Source of the DNA: Flammeovirga sp. SJP92
Lineage (GTDB): Bacteria > Bacteroidota > Bacteroidia > Cytophagales > Flammeovirgaceae
Direction of reading: 5' to 3'
NCBI RefSeq assembly: GCF_001583495.1
Contig: NZ_LQAQ01000090.1
Coordinates: forward strand, 62,001 to 126,000
DNA: 64,000 nt
This document shows positions 1 through 7,808 of this stretch, piece by piece. The notes below the pieces were generated by a model that did not search any database, was not told the DNA's origin, and saw only the letters and a list, made by a program, of their open reading frames with translations. The first letter of the stretch is position 1; each line of letters begins with the position of its first letter. Both the position numbers and the translations under genes were made by a program.

Positions 1-809
1 CCCATTTTTGTGTCTTCAAAAGTAAAATTCTCTAACAATAATCCTTGATTAGAGATTTTTACTTGATCTGATAAAGTAGAAGAAATCTCAGCAGATAACT
101 CTTTGATAGATGCAATTTCTCTGTTATTCAATTGAGCTAATAACTTAGAAATATCTGTTTCTAATGTTAAAAACTCATTGTAATTCAAACCTACTTTATC
201 ACCCAATGTAATGGAAACAGAATAAAGTTCTTCAATTTCTCTGAAAGTAGGGAAAACGCGTCTTAATTCTTTCTTTGCCAATGCTGGATTCCCGCTTGTA
301 ATATTATTTTCCGCTTGTTTTTTACTGCTTTTGATTTTTTCAAGGTAAGAAGAAATGCGATCTCTATTATTTTGAAGAAGATCTTTAATATTGACATAAG
401 CAAATACATAAAGAATCTGTTCTTTTTCATCATAATAATCCTCCACTTTCACACCCGTAAGACTTACATTGGAGAATGAAGTGCTATTCTGTTTAAAATT
501 CTCATATGAAGCACCACTTGCAGACCCAATATCCAGTTTACTCACACTCTCAATACGTACAGAAACGCTTTCTGCCAATTCATTTTTTGCAAGTTGTTTT
601 AAATTGATAAGGTTTTCCTCTTTTAATTCAATAGTGATATTTTCAGCAACTTGAAATCCAACCAAGAATTTATCCTTTGGGAAATAGGCATCTCTATATT
701 CCCTTCTTATCCATGTGGGATCTCCTTTTTTGACGGGCTTGAATGAAGAAAAAGTAATAGATAGAAATACACACAACGTAACATATAACAGTTTCTTGGA
801 TGTTTGCAT
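1..809 (-). CDS. LPP20-like secreted envelope protein (C-terminus outside window)
   Basis: The gene starts at the ATG complementary to 807-809 and stays open to the window edge, so about 269 residues are visible and the C-terminus is missing. A hydrophobic signal peptide (MQTSKKLLYVTLCVFLSITF) is followed by a segment of the type DPTWIRREYRDAYFPKDKFL and then a run resembling LPP20-family proteins (repeated LAKNELAESVSVRIES and an ILYVFAYVNIKDL strand). There is no lipobox cysteine near the signal peptide, so it is probably periplasmic or outer-membrane associated rather than a lipoprotein. The later part is helical. It is divergent from the 3-hydroxyacyl-CoA dehydrogenase gene. Function unknown; family assignment is by pattern only. 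Confidence 0.6.
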   Translation of the reverse strand, partial: MQTSKKLLYVTLCVFLSITFSSFKPVKKGDPTWIRREYRDAYFPKDKFLVGFQVAENITIELKEENLINLKQLAKNELAESVSVRIESVSKLDIGSASGASYENFKQNSTSFSNVSLTGVKVEDYYDEKEQILYVFAYVNIKDLLQNNRDRISSYLEKIKSSKKQAENNITSGNPALAKKELRRVFPTFREIEELYSVSITLGDKVGLNYNEFLTLETDISKLLAQLNNREIASIKELSAEISSTLSDQVKISNQGLLLENFTFEDTKM

Positions 810-961
810 AAGAGATGATTGTATATTGAAGTTATGAACAGTAAAAAAATCTTGAGGTAAATATATGAAAAGGCAATTTTATATAATAATTTATAATGTT
901 ATTCTGCGAAATAATTGGATATTATTTATTGTTTTCTGTTTCTTTGTTAGGTACTTAAATT

Positions 962-979
962 AATGAATGTTTTTTCATT
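962..979. promoter_or_regulatory. Operator-like palindrome AATGAA-N6-TTCATT
   Basis: Arms AATGAA (962-967) and TTCATT (974-979) flank a 6-nt spacer. It lies 53 nt upstream of the 3-hydroxyacyl-CoA dehydrogenase start. The same palindrome with the same spacing recurs at 5217-5234 (last base differs) and 25374-25391. The architecture suits a TetR-type dimer; the regulator is not identified in the window. Confidence 0.5.
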
Positions 980-995
980 TAATTTAAACTTTAAT

Positions 996-1011
996 TTACC
1001 AATAAACACAA
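996..1011 (+). promoter_or_regulatory. Leader motif TTACCAATAAACACAA (copy 1)
   Basis: A 16-nt sequence 20 nt before the dehydrogenase ATG is repeated exactly at 5307-5322, 16 nt before the DUF4442 start. Both copies are followed by a related ATAGACAACAGAA or TTAGACACAGAA stretch, so the whole 5' leader looks shared. It may be a common transcription start or translation enhancer; the role is inferred. Confidence 0.4.
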
Positions 1012-1031
1012 AATAGACAACAGAATAATTG

Positions 1032-1922
1032 ATGAACAAGATTTCAGTAATCGGTTCAGGTACTATGGGTAATGGAATTGCTCATGTATTTGCTCAACAT
1101 GGATATGATGTTTCTCTCATAGACATCAACGAACAGGCATTGGATAAAGCAATTGCCACTATTTCTAAAAACCTAGACCGTTTAATCAAGAAAGAAAAAA
1201 TCACGGAGGAGGTTAAAGCACAAACTTTAAATAACCTCACTACATTTACCTCTTTAGAAGATGGGGTGAAAGATGCTGACTTAGTGGTTGAGGCTGCTAC
1301 TGAAAATGTAGAAATCAAGCTTCAAATCTTTAGAGATCTCGATCGTTTGACAAAACCATCTGCGATTTTAGCATCGAACACCTCTTCAATTTCCATTACA
1401 AAAATTGGTGCCGTAACTCAACGACCTGAAAAGGTAATAGGAATGCACTTTATGAATCCTGTACCTATGATGAAACTGGTAGAGGTAATCAATGGCTACT
1501 TGACAGCAAAAGAAGTAACTGATCAAGTTGTGGAGGTTTCAAAGAAAATCAATAAAGTACCGGTGCCTGCTAATGATTATGCTGGCTTTGTGGCCAATAG
1601 AATCTTAATGCCAATGATCAATGAAGCCATTATTTCATTGCAAAATGGTGTGGCTGGAGTAGCAGAAATTGATACTATCATGAAGTTGGGAATGGCTCAT
1701 CCAATGGGACCACTGCAATTGGCAGATTTCATAGGCTTGGATGTTTGTTTGTCCATCATGAGAGTATTACAAGATGGGTTGGGAGATGATAAATATGCTC
1801 CATCACCTTTACTTGTGAATATGGTAGAAGCAGGGATTTTAGGTGTGAAATCTGGAGAAGGATTTTATGATTGGGTCAAAGGAAATAACAAAGAATTGGT
1901 CGTAAGCCAACGTTTTGAATAG
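1032..1922 (+). CDS. 3-hydroxybutyryl-CoA / 3-hydroxyacyl-CoA dehydrogenase
   Basis: This 296-residue enzyme should oxidise (S)-3-hydroxyacyl-CoA with NAD(P)+ in the cytoplasm, in beta-oxidation or butyryl-CoA metabolism. The N-terminus has the Rossmann dinucleotide motif GSGTMGNGIA, followed by SNTSSISI and the HFMNPVPMMKLVE active-site segment containing the catalytic histidine. The C-terminal half holds the substrate-binding domain with DYAGFVANRILMP, PLQLADFIGLDV and KSGEGFYDW. Length is normal for the stand-alone family. I start at ATG 1032 rather than the in-frame TTG at 1029. The promoter region carries the AATGAA-N6-TTCATT palindrome also found before the DUF4442 gene, suggesting lipid-responsive control. 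A bidirectional terminator follows. Confidence 0.93.
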   Translation: MNKISVIGSGTMGNGIAHVFAQHGYDVSLIDINEQALDKAIATISKNLDRLIKKEKITEEVKAQTLNNLTTFTSLEDGVKDADLVVEAATENVEIKLQIFRDLDRLTKPSAILASNTSSISITKIGAVTQRPEKVIGMHFMNPVPMMKLVEVINGYLTAKEVTDQVVEVSKKINKVPVPANDYAGFVANRILMPMINEAIISLQNGVAGVAEIDTIMKLGMAHPMGPLQLADFIGLDVCLSIMRVLQDGLGDDKYAPSPLLVNMVEAGILGVKSGEGFYDWVKGNNKELVVSQRFE

Positions 1923-1926
1923 ACAT

Positions 1927-1967
1927 AAAAAAGGGGGATTGATCTTAATTGGTCAATCCCCTTTTTA
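1927..1967. terminator. Bidirectional intrinsic terminator
   Basis: A stem of A-runs plus GGGG-ATTGATC pairs with GGTCAATCCCC plus T-runs around a TTAATT loop. It lies between convergent genes (dehydrogenase on plus, DUF2939-like on minus) and has U-tracts on both strands. Confidence 0.8.
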
Positions 1968-1976
1968 TTTTTTCAA

Positions 1977-2573
1977 CTATTGTTGTTGTGTTTTTGCATA
2001 AGTGTCAGCCAGTGGCCCTAAGTTAAGGATGTCATAAATCTGCCAACCTGTTGCGGTTTTTCTAAATTTCACTGGTACTTCGTTGGTTTCGGTAGCTCCA
2101 TCGAGAAGAATAATAAAAGTGATTTCAGCTTGATTTTCTGTCACTTTTCTATCCTTAACGCCTTTGAAATTGGCACCATCACCATTGGCTAATGTCATTA
2201 AACCTAATACTTCAGAACTTATACTAACTTCAGTGGGAATTTCTATTTTCCCTTGCTCAATATTATTTTGAATTTCTTGCTTCACCATTTCAATGATAGA
2301 TGGACGCATAAATGCAATCAAACCTGTAGCAATATCAAGCTCACCATTATTTTTTGTCGTCATGTATTGGATATATTGATCGATTACACTGTTGACAACC
2401 TGATCAACATCAACACACTGATTAAATGTTTCTAAATCTTTATTGTCTATTGACCTTTTAATTTTGATAAAGGTCATTTCTGGAGAATCATTTTGAAGAT
2501 AATAATATGCTCCTCCACCAATTAACAGAAGTACTAAAGCACCTAAAAGTATTTGGACAGTTTTTTTACTCAT
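1977..2573 (-). CDS. DUF2939-like single-span membrane protein
   Basis: A 198-residue protein with one N-terminal membrane span (residues about 5-25, VQILLGALVLLLIGGGAYYY) and a soluble domain outside the membrane. The segment SPEMTFIKIKRSIDNKDLETFNQCVDVDQVV resembles the start of DUF2939/DUF4878-type domains, in which helices precede a twisted sheet. The later part has regular beta strands (KVTENQAEITFIILLDGA, VPVKFRKTATGWQIYDI), as in NTF2-like folds. The direct repeat TTGTAAGCACAA occurs twice upstream. The specific function is not known and the domain name is by pattern. Confidence 0.65.
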   Translation of the reverse strand: MSKKTVQILLGALVLLLIGGGAYYYLQNDSPEMTFIKIKRSIDNKDLETFNQCVDVDQVVNSVIDQYIQYMTTKNNGELDIATGLIAFMRPSIIEMVKQEIQNNIEQGKIEIPTEVSISSEVLGLMTLANGDGANFKGVKDRKVTENQAEITFIILLDGATETNEVPVKFRKTATGWQIYDILNLGPLADTYAKTQQQ

Positions 2574-2633
2574 TCTAGTATTTTTTCATTTCAAAAGTAC
2601 TCAATCAAAAAATAGTTTTTATTCATTCTTTTT

Positions 2634-2702
2634 TTGTAAGCACAACGCAAAAATGCCCCTAAAAGGGTTCTATTGAAAGTTTTCTCAAGGTTGTAAGCAC
2701 AA
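2634..2702. repeat. Direct repeat TTGTAAGCACAA x2
   Basis: Two exact 12-nt copies (2634-2645 and 2691-2702) are 57 nt apart, start to start, in the 246-nt gap upstream of the DUF2939-like gene. Each is itself a near-palindrome (TTGT/ACAA ends). They could be paired binding sites for the promoter of that minus-strand gene. Confidence 0.35.
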
Positions 2703-2768
2703 AATATTAAGAAGAAGCAATATAAAATAATTTCGATTAGTTACTTAATTAGCCCTAAATAAACAAAA

Positions 2769-2800
2769 ACAGCACTTGAAATCATATTCCAAATGCTGTT
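2769..2800 (-). terminator. Intrinsic terminator of the acyltransferase gene
   Basis: On the minus strand AACAGCATTTG pairs with CAAGTGCTGTT (one G.U pair), followed by a T-tract. On the plus strand that pair would be A.C, so the hairpin belongs to the minus-strand gene. Confidence 0.7.
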
Positions 2801-2819
2801 TTATTACTATTTAAGATTT

Positions 2820-4109
2820 TTATTTTGATGAAAACAGATGTAGTAATCCTGCAATTGGAGTGTAGAAAAGTACAATTCCAGGATTATCTAATAAAGTATC
2901 AACAACTGTCTCAACGGTAATTTCTATGTCTTTATCATGATCAACTATTGGCTGAACCATTTCTAATTGTTCTTCCATCTTTTTAGGATATTTTCCTCCA
3001 TTACTAATAGCGGCTTTCTCTTTTGTCTTCTCAAAATCATCTTTATGTTTATTAAAAAGAATAGGCCATAAAGCTGGGAAGAACTTAAATGTTCTGCTCA
3101 TATTTTTCAGGCTGACTTCTAGTAAATCCCAAAGGTTGTAAGGCTTCTGACCGTACAAATCTACAGCCTTCTGCAATTCAATTTGCATCTGATCATGAAT
3201 CACTTCACTCAATTCTAATATTTCCTCTTCTGAAATATCCTCAATATTTCTATTGCCCAACATCTCATAAGGCTTGATTCTTTTGCCTCTCACAAAAGTA
3301 AGATTGGCAGGGAAGGCAAAGTAAAACAACCAAGGTTGAATTGGGATTAAAGTTGTCATAAACCCAATTGGTAAAAACGGTATTCCAAGTTTCTGCACAA
3401 AATCATTCAACAAAGAAACACTGTAGCTGAATGGGTTAATGAACTCTCCATTTACTGTGGCAAACGGAATAATATCAGTTTTGTATTTAATACTCATTCT
3501 TAGCGTTGAAGTAGCCAATCGCTGTAAAGTATATTTATTATTGAATCCTTTTCCAATACCAGGTACACCTTCTGGATAAACTAAAATATTGGATCCATTA
3601 TAGTGCATAGCCGTTTCATAATTCAACCATGTAGCATCGATAGCTCCAAGTCTTTTCCAGAAGTGTTTGATCATGAAAGGATTCATAAATTGACTTCTAG
3701 ATAATGCAGGAGCGGTAATAGCCCTTACACTATTTTTCATCTCAAAATTATTTTTCTCAAATAATCCAGAAACAAAGCTGATGGCATCCCAAGGGAAAGC
3801 CATGCCTGAGTGATTACTCGCGAAAATTAAGGGATGATCTGGATTGTTTCTTTCAGGAATGTTGTCAAACCCAACAAACTTGACTCTAAAATAGCCTTCA
3901 TTGATATGTTTCAGTAGGATTTGAGTAATACTGTAAGCATATCCAGCATCAAAGTAATCATCTAAGATGTGTGCATTATCTTTAATTTCTTTGGGTGCTG
4001 ATTTAATAATTAGATCCTCACTTACTGACGTACTAGTACTCATGTTTTTGGTGTTATTATCTACACTGTCATTTTTTATATTGTGAAGATCAGTTTGTTG
4101 AGTGGTCAT
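2820..4109 (-). CDS. Glycerolipid acyltransferase (PlsC/LPLAT-MGAT-like)
   Basis: A 429-residue acyltransferase expected at the inner face of the membrane, transferring an acyl group to a glycerolipid or similar alcohol. Motif I is SNHSGMAFPWDAI (residues about 96-108), an LPLAT variant in which the histidine is followed by FPWD instead of the textbook HxxxxD. Motif III is YPEGVPGIGKGF, and IIPFATVNGEF follows. The first 45 residues are polar and low in complexity. C-terminal to the catalytic domain is a long helical extension with a hydrophobic end (GIVLFYTPIAGLLHLF) that may anchor it. The LPLAT/MGAT-like family is longer than classic PlsC, which fits. The acceptor substrate cannot be told from sequence. 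Confidence 0.8.
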   Translation of the reverse strand: MTTQQTDLHNIKNDSVDNNTKNMSTSTSVSEDLIIKSAPKEIKDNAHILDDYFDAGYAYSITQILLKHINEGYFRVKFVGFDNIPERNNPDHPLIFASNHSGMAFPWDAISFVSGLFEKNNFEMKNSVRAITAPALSRSQFMNPFMIKHFWKRLGAIDATWLNYETAMHYNGSNILVYPEGVPGIGKGFNNKYTLQRLATSTLRMSIKYKTDIIPFATVNGEFINPFSYSVSLLNDFVQKLGIPFLPIGFMTTLIPIQPWLFYFAFPANLTFVRGKRIKPYEMLGNRNIEDISEEEILELSEVIHDQMQIELQKAVDLYGQKPYNLWDLLEVSLKNMSRTFKFFPALWPILFNKHKDDFEKTKEKAAISNGGKYPKKMEEQLEMVQPIVDHDKDIEITVETVVDTLLDNPGIVLFYTPIAGLLHLFSSK

Positions 4110-4333
4110 TTTTTGAATTATTAAAGGTCAATCAATTGGACTTGTTGTAAACAAAAGTAAAGCTTTTCCTCCAATAAATTCAAAATAATAACAGAAATAA
4201 CCATTCATTTATAGTATTTAGAATAAAGGTGAATTATAAAATATATCTTTAATACAAATTATATTTCCAAATCTATAATTACTTTTAATCCTATATTAGG
4301 AAAAAGTAAACTTTAAGAAAGCCATAGCCATAG

Positions 4334-4780
4334 ATGAAAAACAAAAGCATACTTACCATCATATTATCTTTCACAGTGTCTTTTGCCTTTGGTCAAATTG
4401 ACGCAGTAAGTGATAGTTTAGATGGTGTAATCACAACTTCTATTGATGCTTCCCAATTCAAATTCCAGCACTCTCAAGAAATTGAAGAAGGTTTTTATGA
4501 AGTGATAAAAATAGATGAGCTTTCCGATTTTTATCTGGTTTTTATTCAAAAGGATAGCTTGAAAAGGACTATACATTCTGAGAAGAAACCTTTTAGAAAG
4601 GGAGAACAGTTGAAGGAAGGAAATCGCTATTTTTTTAAATTATCATGCAAGGACACGTTGAGGAATGGACTTTGTGTGCCGACTATTCCGCATGTCACTT
4701 ACTTTAATAAATATATAGGTCATGAAATAGGACAATTGATGGTAGCGGAGAATCTTGTTGGATTATCTTTGAAAGAATAA
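4334..4780 (+). CDS. Secreted hypothetical protein
   Basis: A 148-residue protein with a clear Sec signal peptide (KSILTIILSFTVSFAFGQ, cleavage after FG) and a beta-rich mature part with two cysteines (LSCKDTLRNGLCVP) that could form a disulfide. No family recognised. It stands alone, is divergent from the acyltransferase and ends about 80 nt before a bidirectional terminator. It probably acts in the periplasm. Confidence 0.6.
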   Translation: MKNKSILTIILSFTVSFAFGQIDAVSDSLDGVITTSIDASQFKFQHSQEIEEGFYEVIKIDELSDFYLVFIQKDSLKRTIHSEKKPFRKGEQLKEGNRYFFKLSCKDTLRNGLCVPTIPHVTYFNKYIGHEIGQLMVAENLVGLSLKE

Positions 4781-4862
4781 TATTGGGAGTACATACATCC
4801 CTTTTTTCTAAAGAAATTATTGTGATATATATGAAAGATTAGATGGATTATTTTTTTACAAA

Positions 4863-4901
4863 AAAAACCTCAAATACTCAGAGAAGTAAATGAGGGGTTT
4901 T
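4863..4901. terminator. Bidirectional intrinsic terminator
   Basis: CCTCA pairs with TGAGG and, inside an AA/AA internal loop, TACT pairs with AGTA around CAGAGA. A-runs and T-runs flank it between convergent genes. Confidence 0.6.
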
Positions 4902-4920
4902 GAATTTTATATTCTTCTTC

Positions 4921-5133
4921 TTAAAGCTCAGTTAATACGCCAAACCATTCAGTGCCATATCCTTCTGTTACTTGTGCGTAGAAATAAAGATCTACAGAGA
5001 TCAAACCTACTATGATTAAGCCTAATGTGATAAATGCATTTCTAACTAGCATTTTACTCAAGAAAACTTTATAACATTTAATGATTATTGCAATGTTGGC
5101 AACAACTAAATAAAGTGTAATAAACGGAGCCAT
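4921..5133 (-). CDS. Small two-span membrane protein
   Basis: A small integral membrane protein of about 70 residues with two hydrophobic segments (FITLYLVVANIAIII and FITLGLIIVGLISVDLYFYA) and a short polar tail ending GYGTEWFGVLTEL. The upstream in-frame ATG at 5169 would add twelve polar residues (MKIKLCFTKKTN). I prefer the ATG at 5133, but the choice is not decided by a ribosome binding site. No family recognised. Confidence 0.5.
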   Translation of the reverse strand: MAPFITLYLVVANIAIIIKCYKVFLSKMLVRNAFITLGLIIVGLISVDLYFYAQVTEGYGTEWFGVLTEL

Positions 5134-5216
5134 ATTAGTTTTTTTCGTGAAACATAATTTTATCTTCATTAACGTAGCTCAGAAAAAAGGTTAAGTATTT
5201 TCACTTAATAAACTCA

Positions 5217-5234
5217 AATGAATATTTATTCATG
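5217..5234. promoter_or_regulatory. Operator-like palindrome AATGAA-N6-TTCATG
   Basis: Arms AATGAA (5217-5222) and TTCATG (5229-5234) with a 6-nt spacer. The inner 16 bases ATGAATATTTATTCAT are perfectly palindromic. The site lies in the divergent gap between the small membrane protein and the DUF4442 gene and matches those at 962-979 and 25374-25391. Confidence 0.5.
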
Positions 5235-5306
5235 TAGATTATTTAAGGTTGTTATGATATGGAAAGTTTTGTTTATTGATTATATTGTGAAACAAATCAT
5301 TCATTA

Positions 5307-5322
5307 TTACCAATAAACACAA
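5307..5322 (+). promoter_or_regulatory. Leader motif TTACCAATAAACACAA (copy 2)
   Basis: Exact second copy of the 16-nt leader found before the 3-hydroxyacyl-CoA dehydrogenase gene, here 16 nt before the DUF4442 ATG. It strengthens the idea that the two genes share a promoter layout. Confidence 0.4.
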
Positions 5323-5338
5323 CACTTTAGACACAGAA

Positions 5339-5857
5339 ATGAATACAACAGAAACTCAGAAAATAGAATTGACTGAGGGGCAAAAAGCGTTTTCTAAGAA
5401 AATGCTAAGTCCTTTTAAGTTCAAACTATTTACAATGACACAAGTACCTCTTGGTTTTATCGCAGGGATGAAATTAGTAGAGTTAAATGGCAATCAATGT
5501 TCAACTACCTTACCTTATAAATTCTTAAATAAAAATCCATTTAAGTCAACTTATTTTGCAGCACAAAGTATGGCAGCTGAACTTTCTACAGCTGCGTTAG
5601 GAATGCTTCATCTCAATGAACATTTAAAAAAGATCGCATTTATCATTGTAGATATGGATGCAGAGTTTCACAAAAAAGCTGTAGATAAGGTGACTTTCGT
5701 TTGTAAAGATGGACACTTGGTGAAGGAGGCCATTGCAAAGGCTTATGAAACAGGTGAGGGACAGGTAGTGAAAATGGAAACAATTGGGACTATGCCTGAT
5801 GGAACTATTGTTTCTAAATTCCATTTTACATGGTCTTTTAAAACAAGGAAAAGATAA
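5339..5857 (+). CDS. DUF4442 hotdog-fold (thioesterase-like) protein
   Basis: A 172-residue cytoplasmic protein of the DUF4442 family, a hotdog-fold group related to acyl-CoA thioesterases (PaaI-like). Diagnostic parts are KFKLFTMTQVPLGFIAGMKL at the N-terminus, the central helix region YFAAQSMAAELSTAALGM, and the final strands around VVKMETIGTMPDGTIVSKF. Activity on acyl-CoA is inferred from the fold. The palindrome and leader shared with the 3-hydroxyacyl-CoA dehydrogenase gene support a role in fatty acyl-CoA metabolism. A hairpin terminator follows at once. Confidence 0.8.
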   Translation: MNTTETQKIELTEGQKAFSKKMLSPFKFKLFTMTQVPLGFIAGMKLVELNGNQCSTTLPYKFLNKNPFKSTYFAAQSMAAELSTAALGMLHLNEHLKKIAFIIVDMDAEFHKKAVDKVTFVCKDGHLVKEAIAKAYETGEGQVVKMETIGTMPDGTIVSKFHFTWSFKTRKR

Positions 5858-5883
5858 AAATATGATATTATAAGTTTTAAAAT

Positions 5884-5912
5884 AATGCACTTCGGAAAGG
5901 AGTGCATTTTTT
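5884..5912 (+). terminator. Intrinsic terminator of the DUF4442 gene
   Basis: AATGCACT (5884-5891) pairs with AGTGCATT (5901-5908), followed by a T-run. Confidence 0.75.
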
Positions 5913-5940
5913 ATGCCTTGATGATCACGGAAATTAGGAC

Positions 5941-6060
5941 AAAAAAAAGCAGATCATTAATGATCTGCTTTTTTTAGTGTTGTGTGTGCGATTGTGTGTT
6001 TCAAACATCAAGATTATATTTCTACAATCTCGATTAGCATTGTGTGTTATTACTATGTTG
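5941..6060 (-). ncRNA. Candidate minus-strand small RNA with strong terminator
   Basis: A perfect palindrome of at least 30 bp (arms ending GCAGATCATT / AATGATCTGC, 5943-5976) has an eight-T tract on the minus strand, yet no protein gene ends here on that strand. Just upstream on the minus strand, ATCGAGATT pairs with AATCTTGAT (6026-6034 with 6007-6015). The single imperfect pair is G.U on the minus strand but A.C on the plus strand, which favours minus-strand RNA. The stretch also has three TTGTGTGT copies (about 5980, 5994, 6042). The 5' end is a guess. The hairpin could also be a second terminator for the DUF4442 gene. Confidence 0.4.
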
Positions 6061-6107
6061 TTTATCGGTAGTACAAATATTGCAAAAGTGTACTTAATAC
6101 ACAAGTT

Positions 6108-6130
6108 TTAAATGTAATATTTACATTTAA
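6108..6130. promoter_or_regulatory. Long inverted repeat upstream of the AlkD-like gene
   Basis: TTAAATGTAA (6108-6117) and TTACATTTAA (6121-6130) form a perfect 10-bp inverted repeat around TAT. Imperfect ACACAAG / TTGTGT extensions lie outside. It is 81 nt before the repair gene ATG and looks like an operator. Confidence 0.4.
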
Positions 6131-6210
6131 GTTTGTGTTTTAACTAAAATTAACATTAATAATCCAAAATCATCTATTATTTAGAGGATTATCATCAAAT
6201 AATCATATTT

Positions 6211-6882
6211 ATGAAGGAATACATCACGACTTTAGAAGAGTTATTTAAGGAGAATTCTGATGCTGAAAGAGCCTTACAGCAGAAGGCTTATATGAGGAAT
6301 CAGTTTGAATTTTATGGATTGACTTCTCCAAAAAGAAAGGAATTGCAGAAACCATTCTTGCAGAAAGGGTATTTGCCAGAAAAAGAAGAGGCCTTTAAAA
6401 TAATCAAAATACTGTGGCAGAAACCGCAAAGAGAGTTTCAATTATTTTGTTTGGACTTGTTGGATAAATATCAAAAAAAGTATGAACCGGAAGATATTAC
6501 TTTTTTAGAATGCCTTATCACTGAAAAATCATGGTGGGATACAGTTGATTTTTTAGCGTACAAACAAGTAGGAGCTCTTCTTAAGAAGTTTCCCAAACTG
6601 CAAAAAGAGTACTCTTTAAAGTGGTTAGCTTCTGATGATATGTGGTTGCAGCGAACAGCAGTATTGTTTCAGTTGAAATATAAAAAGGAACTTAATACTA
6701 GTTTGTTGGTGGAGAATATTGAACCATTGTTAGGTTCCAAAGAATTCTTTATTAATAAAGCAATTGGGTGGGTGCTTAGAGAATATAGCCGAACTGATCC
6801 TGAATGGGTGATTGAATATGTAGGCCAGACAGAGTTAAGTAATTTGAGTCGAAAGGAAGCGTTGAGACTTTTGGAAAAATAA
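6211..6882 (+). CDS. DNA alkylation repair protein (AlkD-like HEAT-repeat)
   Basis: A 223-residue all-helical protein of the AlkD/DNA alkylation repair family, whose best-known members are HEAT-repeat glycosylases excising 3- and 7-alkylpurines. Characteristic parts are FYGLTSPKRKELQ near the N-terminus, LEDLITEKSWWDTVDFLA-like text (here LITEKSWWDTVDFLAYKQVG) containing the conserved WWDxVD, LQRTAVLFQLKYK, and FFINKAIGWVLREYSRTDPEWV. The WDTVD aspartate matches the AlkD active-site aspartate. Length is normal. It forms a convergent pair with the exonuclease gene. Confidence 0.88.
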   Translation: MKEYITTLEELFKENSDAERALQQKAYMRNQFEFYGLTSPKRKELQKPFLQKGYLPEKEEAFKIIKILWQKPQREFQLFCLDLLDKYQKKYEPEDITFLECLITEKSWWDTVDFLAYKQVGALLKKFPKLQKEYSLKWLASDDMWLQRTAVLFQLKYKKELNTSLLVENIEPLLGSKEFFINKAIGWVLREYSRTDPEWVIEYVGQTELSNLSRKEALRLLEK

Positions 6883-6883
6883 A

Positions 6884-6913
6884 AAGGTTGATACACTAAG
6901 TATCAACCTTTTT
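6884..6913. terminator. Bidirectional intrinsic terminator
   Basis: AAAAGGTTGATAC pairs with GTATCAACCTTTT around ACTAA, with A/T tracts on both sides, between convergent genes. Confidence 0.85.
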
Positions 6914-6920
6914 GAAGATT

Positions 6921-7724
6921 TTATGAGAACTGACTCTTTAATCTTAATTGAGTCAACTTGTTTTTAGTGTCTAAAGCAAAATCATTATTAATGATCCAAT
7001 CATAATAATGAGGATCTTTCTTTAAGGTATCAACCACAGATTTGCCTTTATATTTTCCGAAGTTGAAAATAGCATCACCTTCATTATTCAAGACCATTCT
7101 TCCTGCAAAATCAACCAAATTACTTGCTGTAAGGTCGTGAAGTGCATTCATGTCATTTTTTACAGGTTCATAATCTTTTCCATGTTTGTCTTTGATGGTT
7201 ACACCTTCATAATGCTTCACCTGAGCATCAATAACATCTAGTGTGGCAATGGTGTCTGCTTCTGCTGAGTGAGCATCTTCAAGCTCTCTACCACAGTAGA
7301 ATTTCAACGCTGCACCTAGTGTTCTAGGTTCCATCATAAAGAAGATTTTTTGAGCATCCACAATTTTTCTGTTGCTAAAATCAAATTCAATTCCTGCTCT
7401 CAAAAATTCTTCTGTCAATACAGGTAAGTCAAAACGAAGAACATTATAACCGCCAATATCACAACCTTTCATGAAAGCGGCTATTTCTTTAGCAATTTGT
7501 TTGAATGTGGGTTTGTCTTTGATGTCATCGTCGTAAATACCATGAATTTTACTTGATGATGATGGGATATGGCATTCTGGGTTTACTCTATACGTTTTAA
7601 TAGTTCTATTGCCATTGACATCAGCCTTCACCATGGAAATTTCAATGACTCTATCTTTTGTAACATTAGTACCAGTTGTTTCTAAGTCAAATACCACTAA
7701 TGGGTTACGTAAATTCAAATTCAT
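6921..7724 (-). CDS. DnaQ-type 3'-5' exonuclease
   Basis: A 267-residue DEDD exonuclease, epsilon-subunit/exonuclease X-like. Exo I is FDLETTGT, Exo II is GGYNVLRFDLPVL, and Exo III is AHSAEADTIATLDV with the histidine placed for a DEDDh enzyme. The C-terminal domain (about residues 220-267) contains NFGKYKGKSV and HYYDWIINNDFALDTK, the small exodeoxyribonuclease X-like C-terminal module. It probably proofreads or trims DNA in repair; it may act as a free-standing enzyme because no polymerase gene is adjacent. Confidence 0.88.
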   Translation of the reverse strand: MNLNLRNPLVVFDLETTGTNVTKDRVIEISMVKADVNGNRTIKTYRVNPECHIPSSSSKIHGIYDDDIKDKPTFKQIAKEIAAFMKGCDIGGYNVLRFDLPVLTEEFLRAGIEFDFSNRKIVDAQKIFFMMEPRTLGAALKFYCGRELEDAHSAEADTIATLDVIDAQVKHYEGVTIKDKHGKDYEPVKNDMNALHDLTASNLVDFAGRMVLNNEGDAIFNFGKYKGKSVVDTLKKDPHYYDWIINNDFALDTKNKLTQLRLKSQFS

Positions 7725-7808
7725 TCTTTGTCTTTCTTGTCTTTAGTTGTTCCTAAGTAGCAGACGTCATCATTGTGATTTAATGCTGTCATATTACTTA
7801 CTAAAAAT

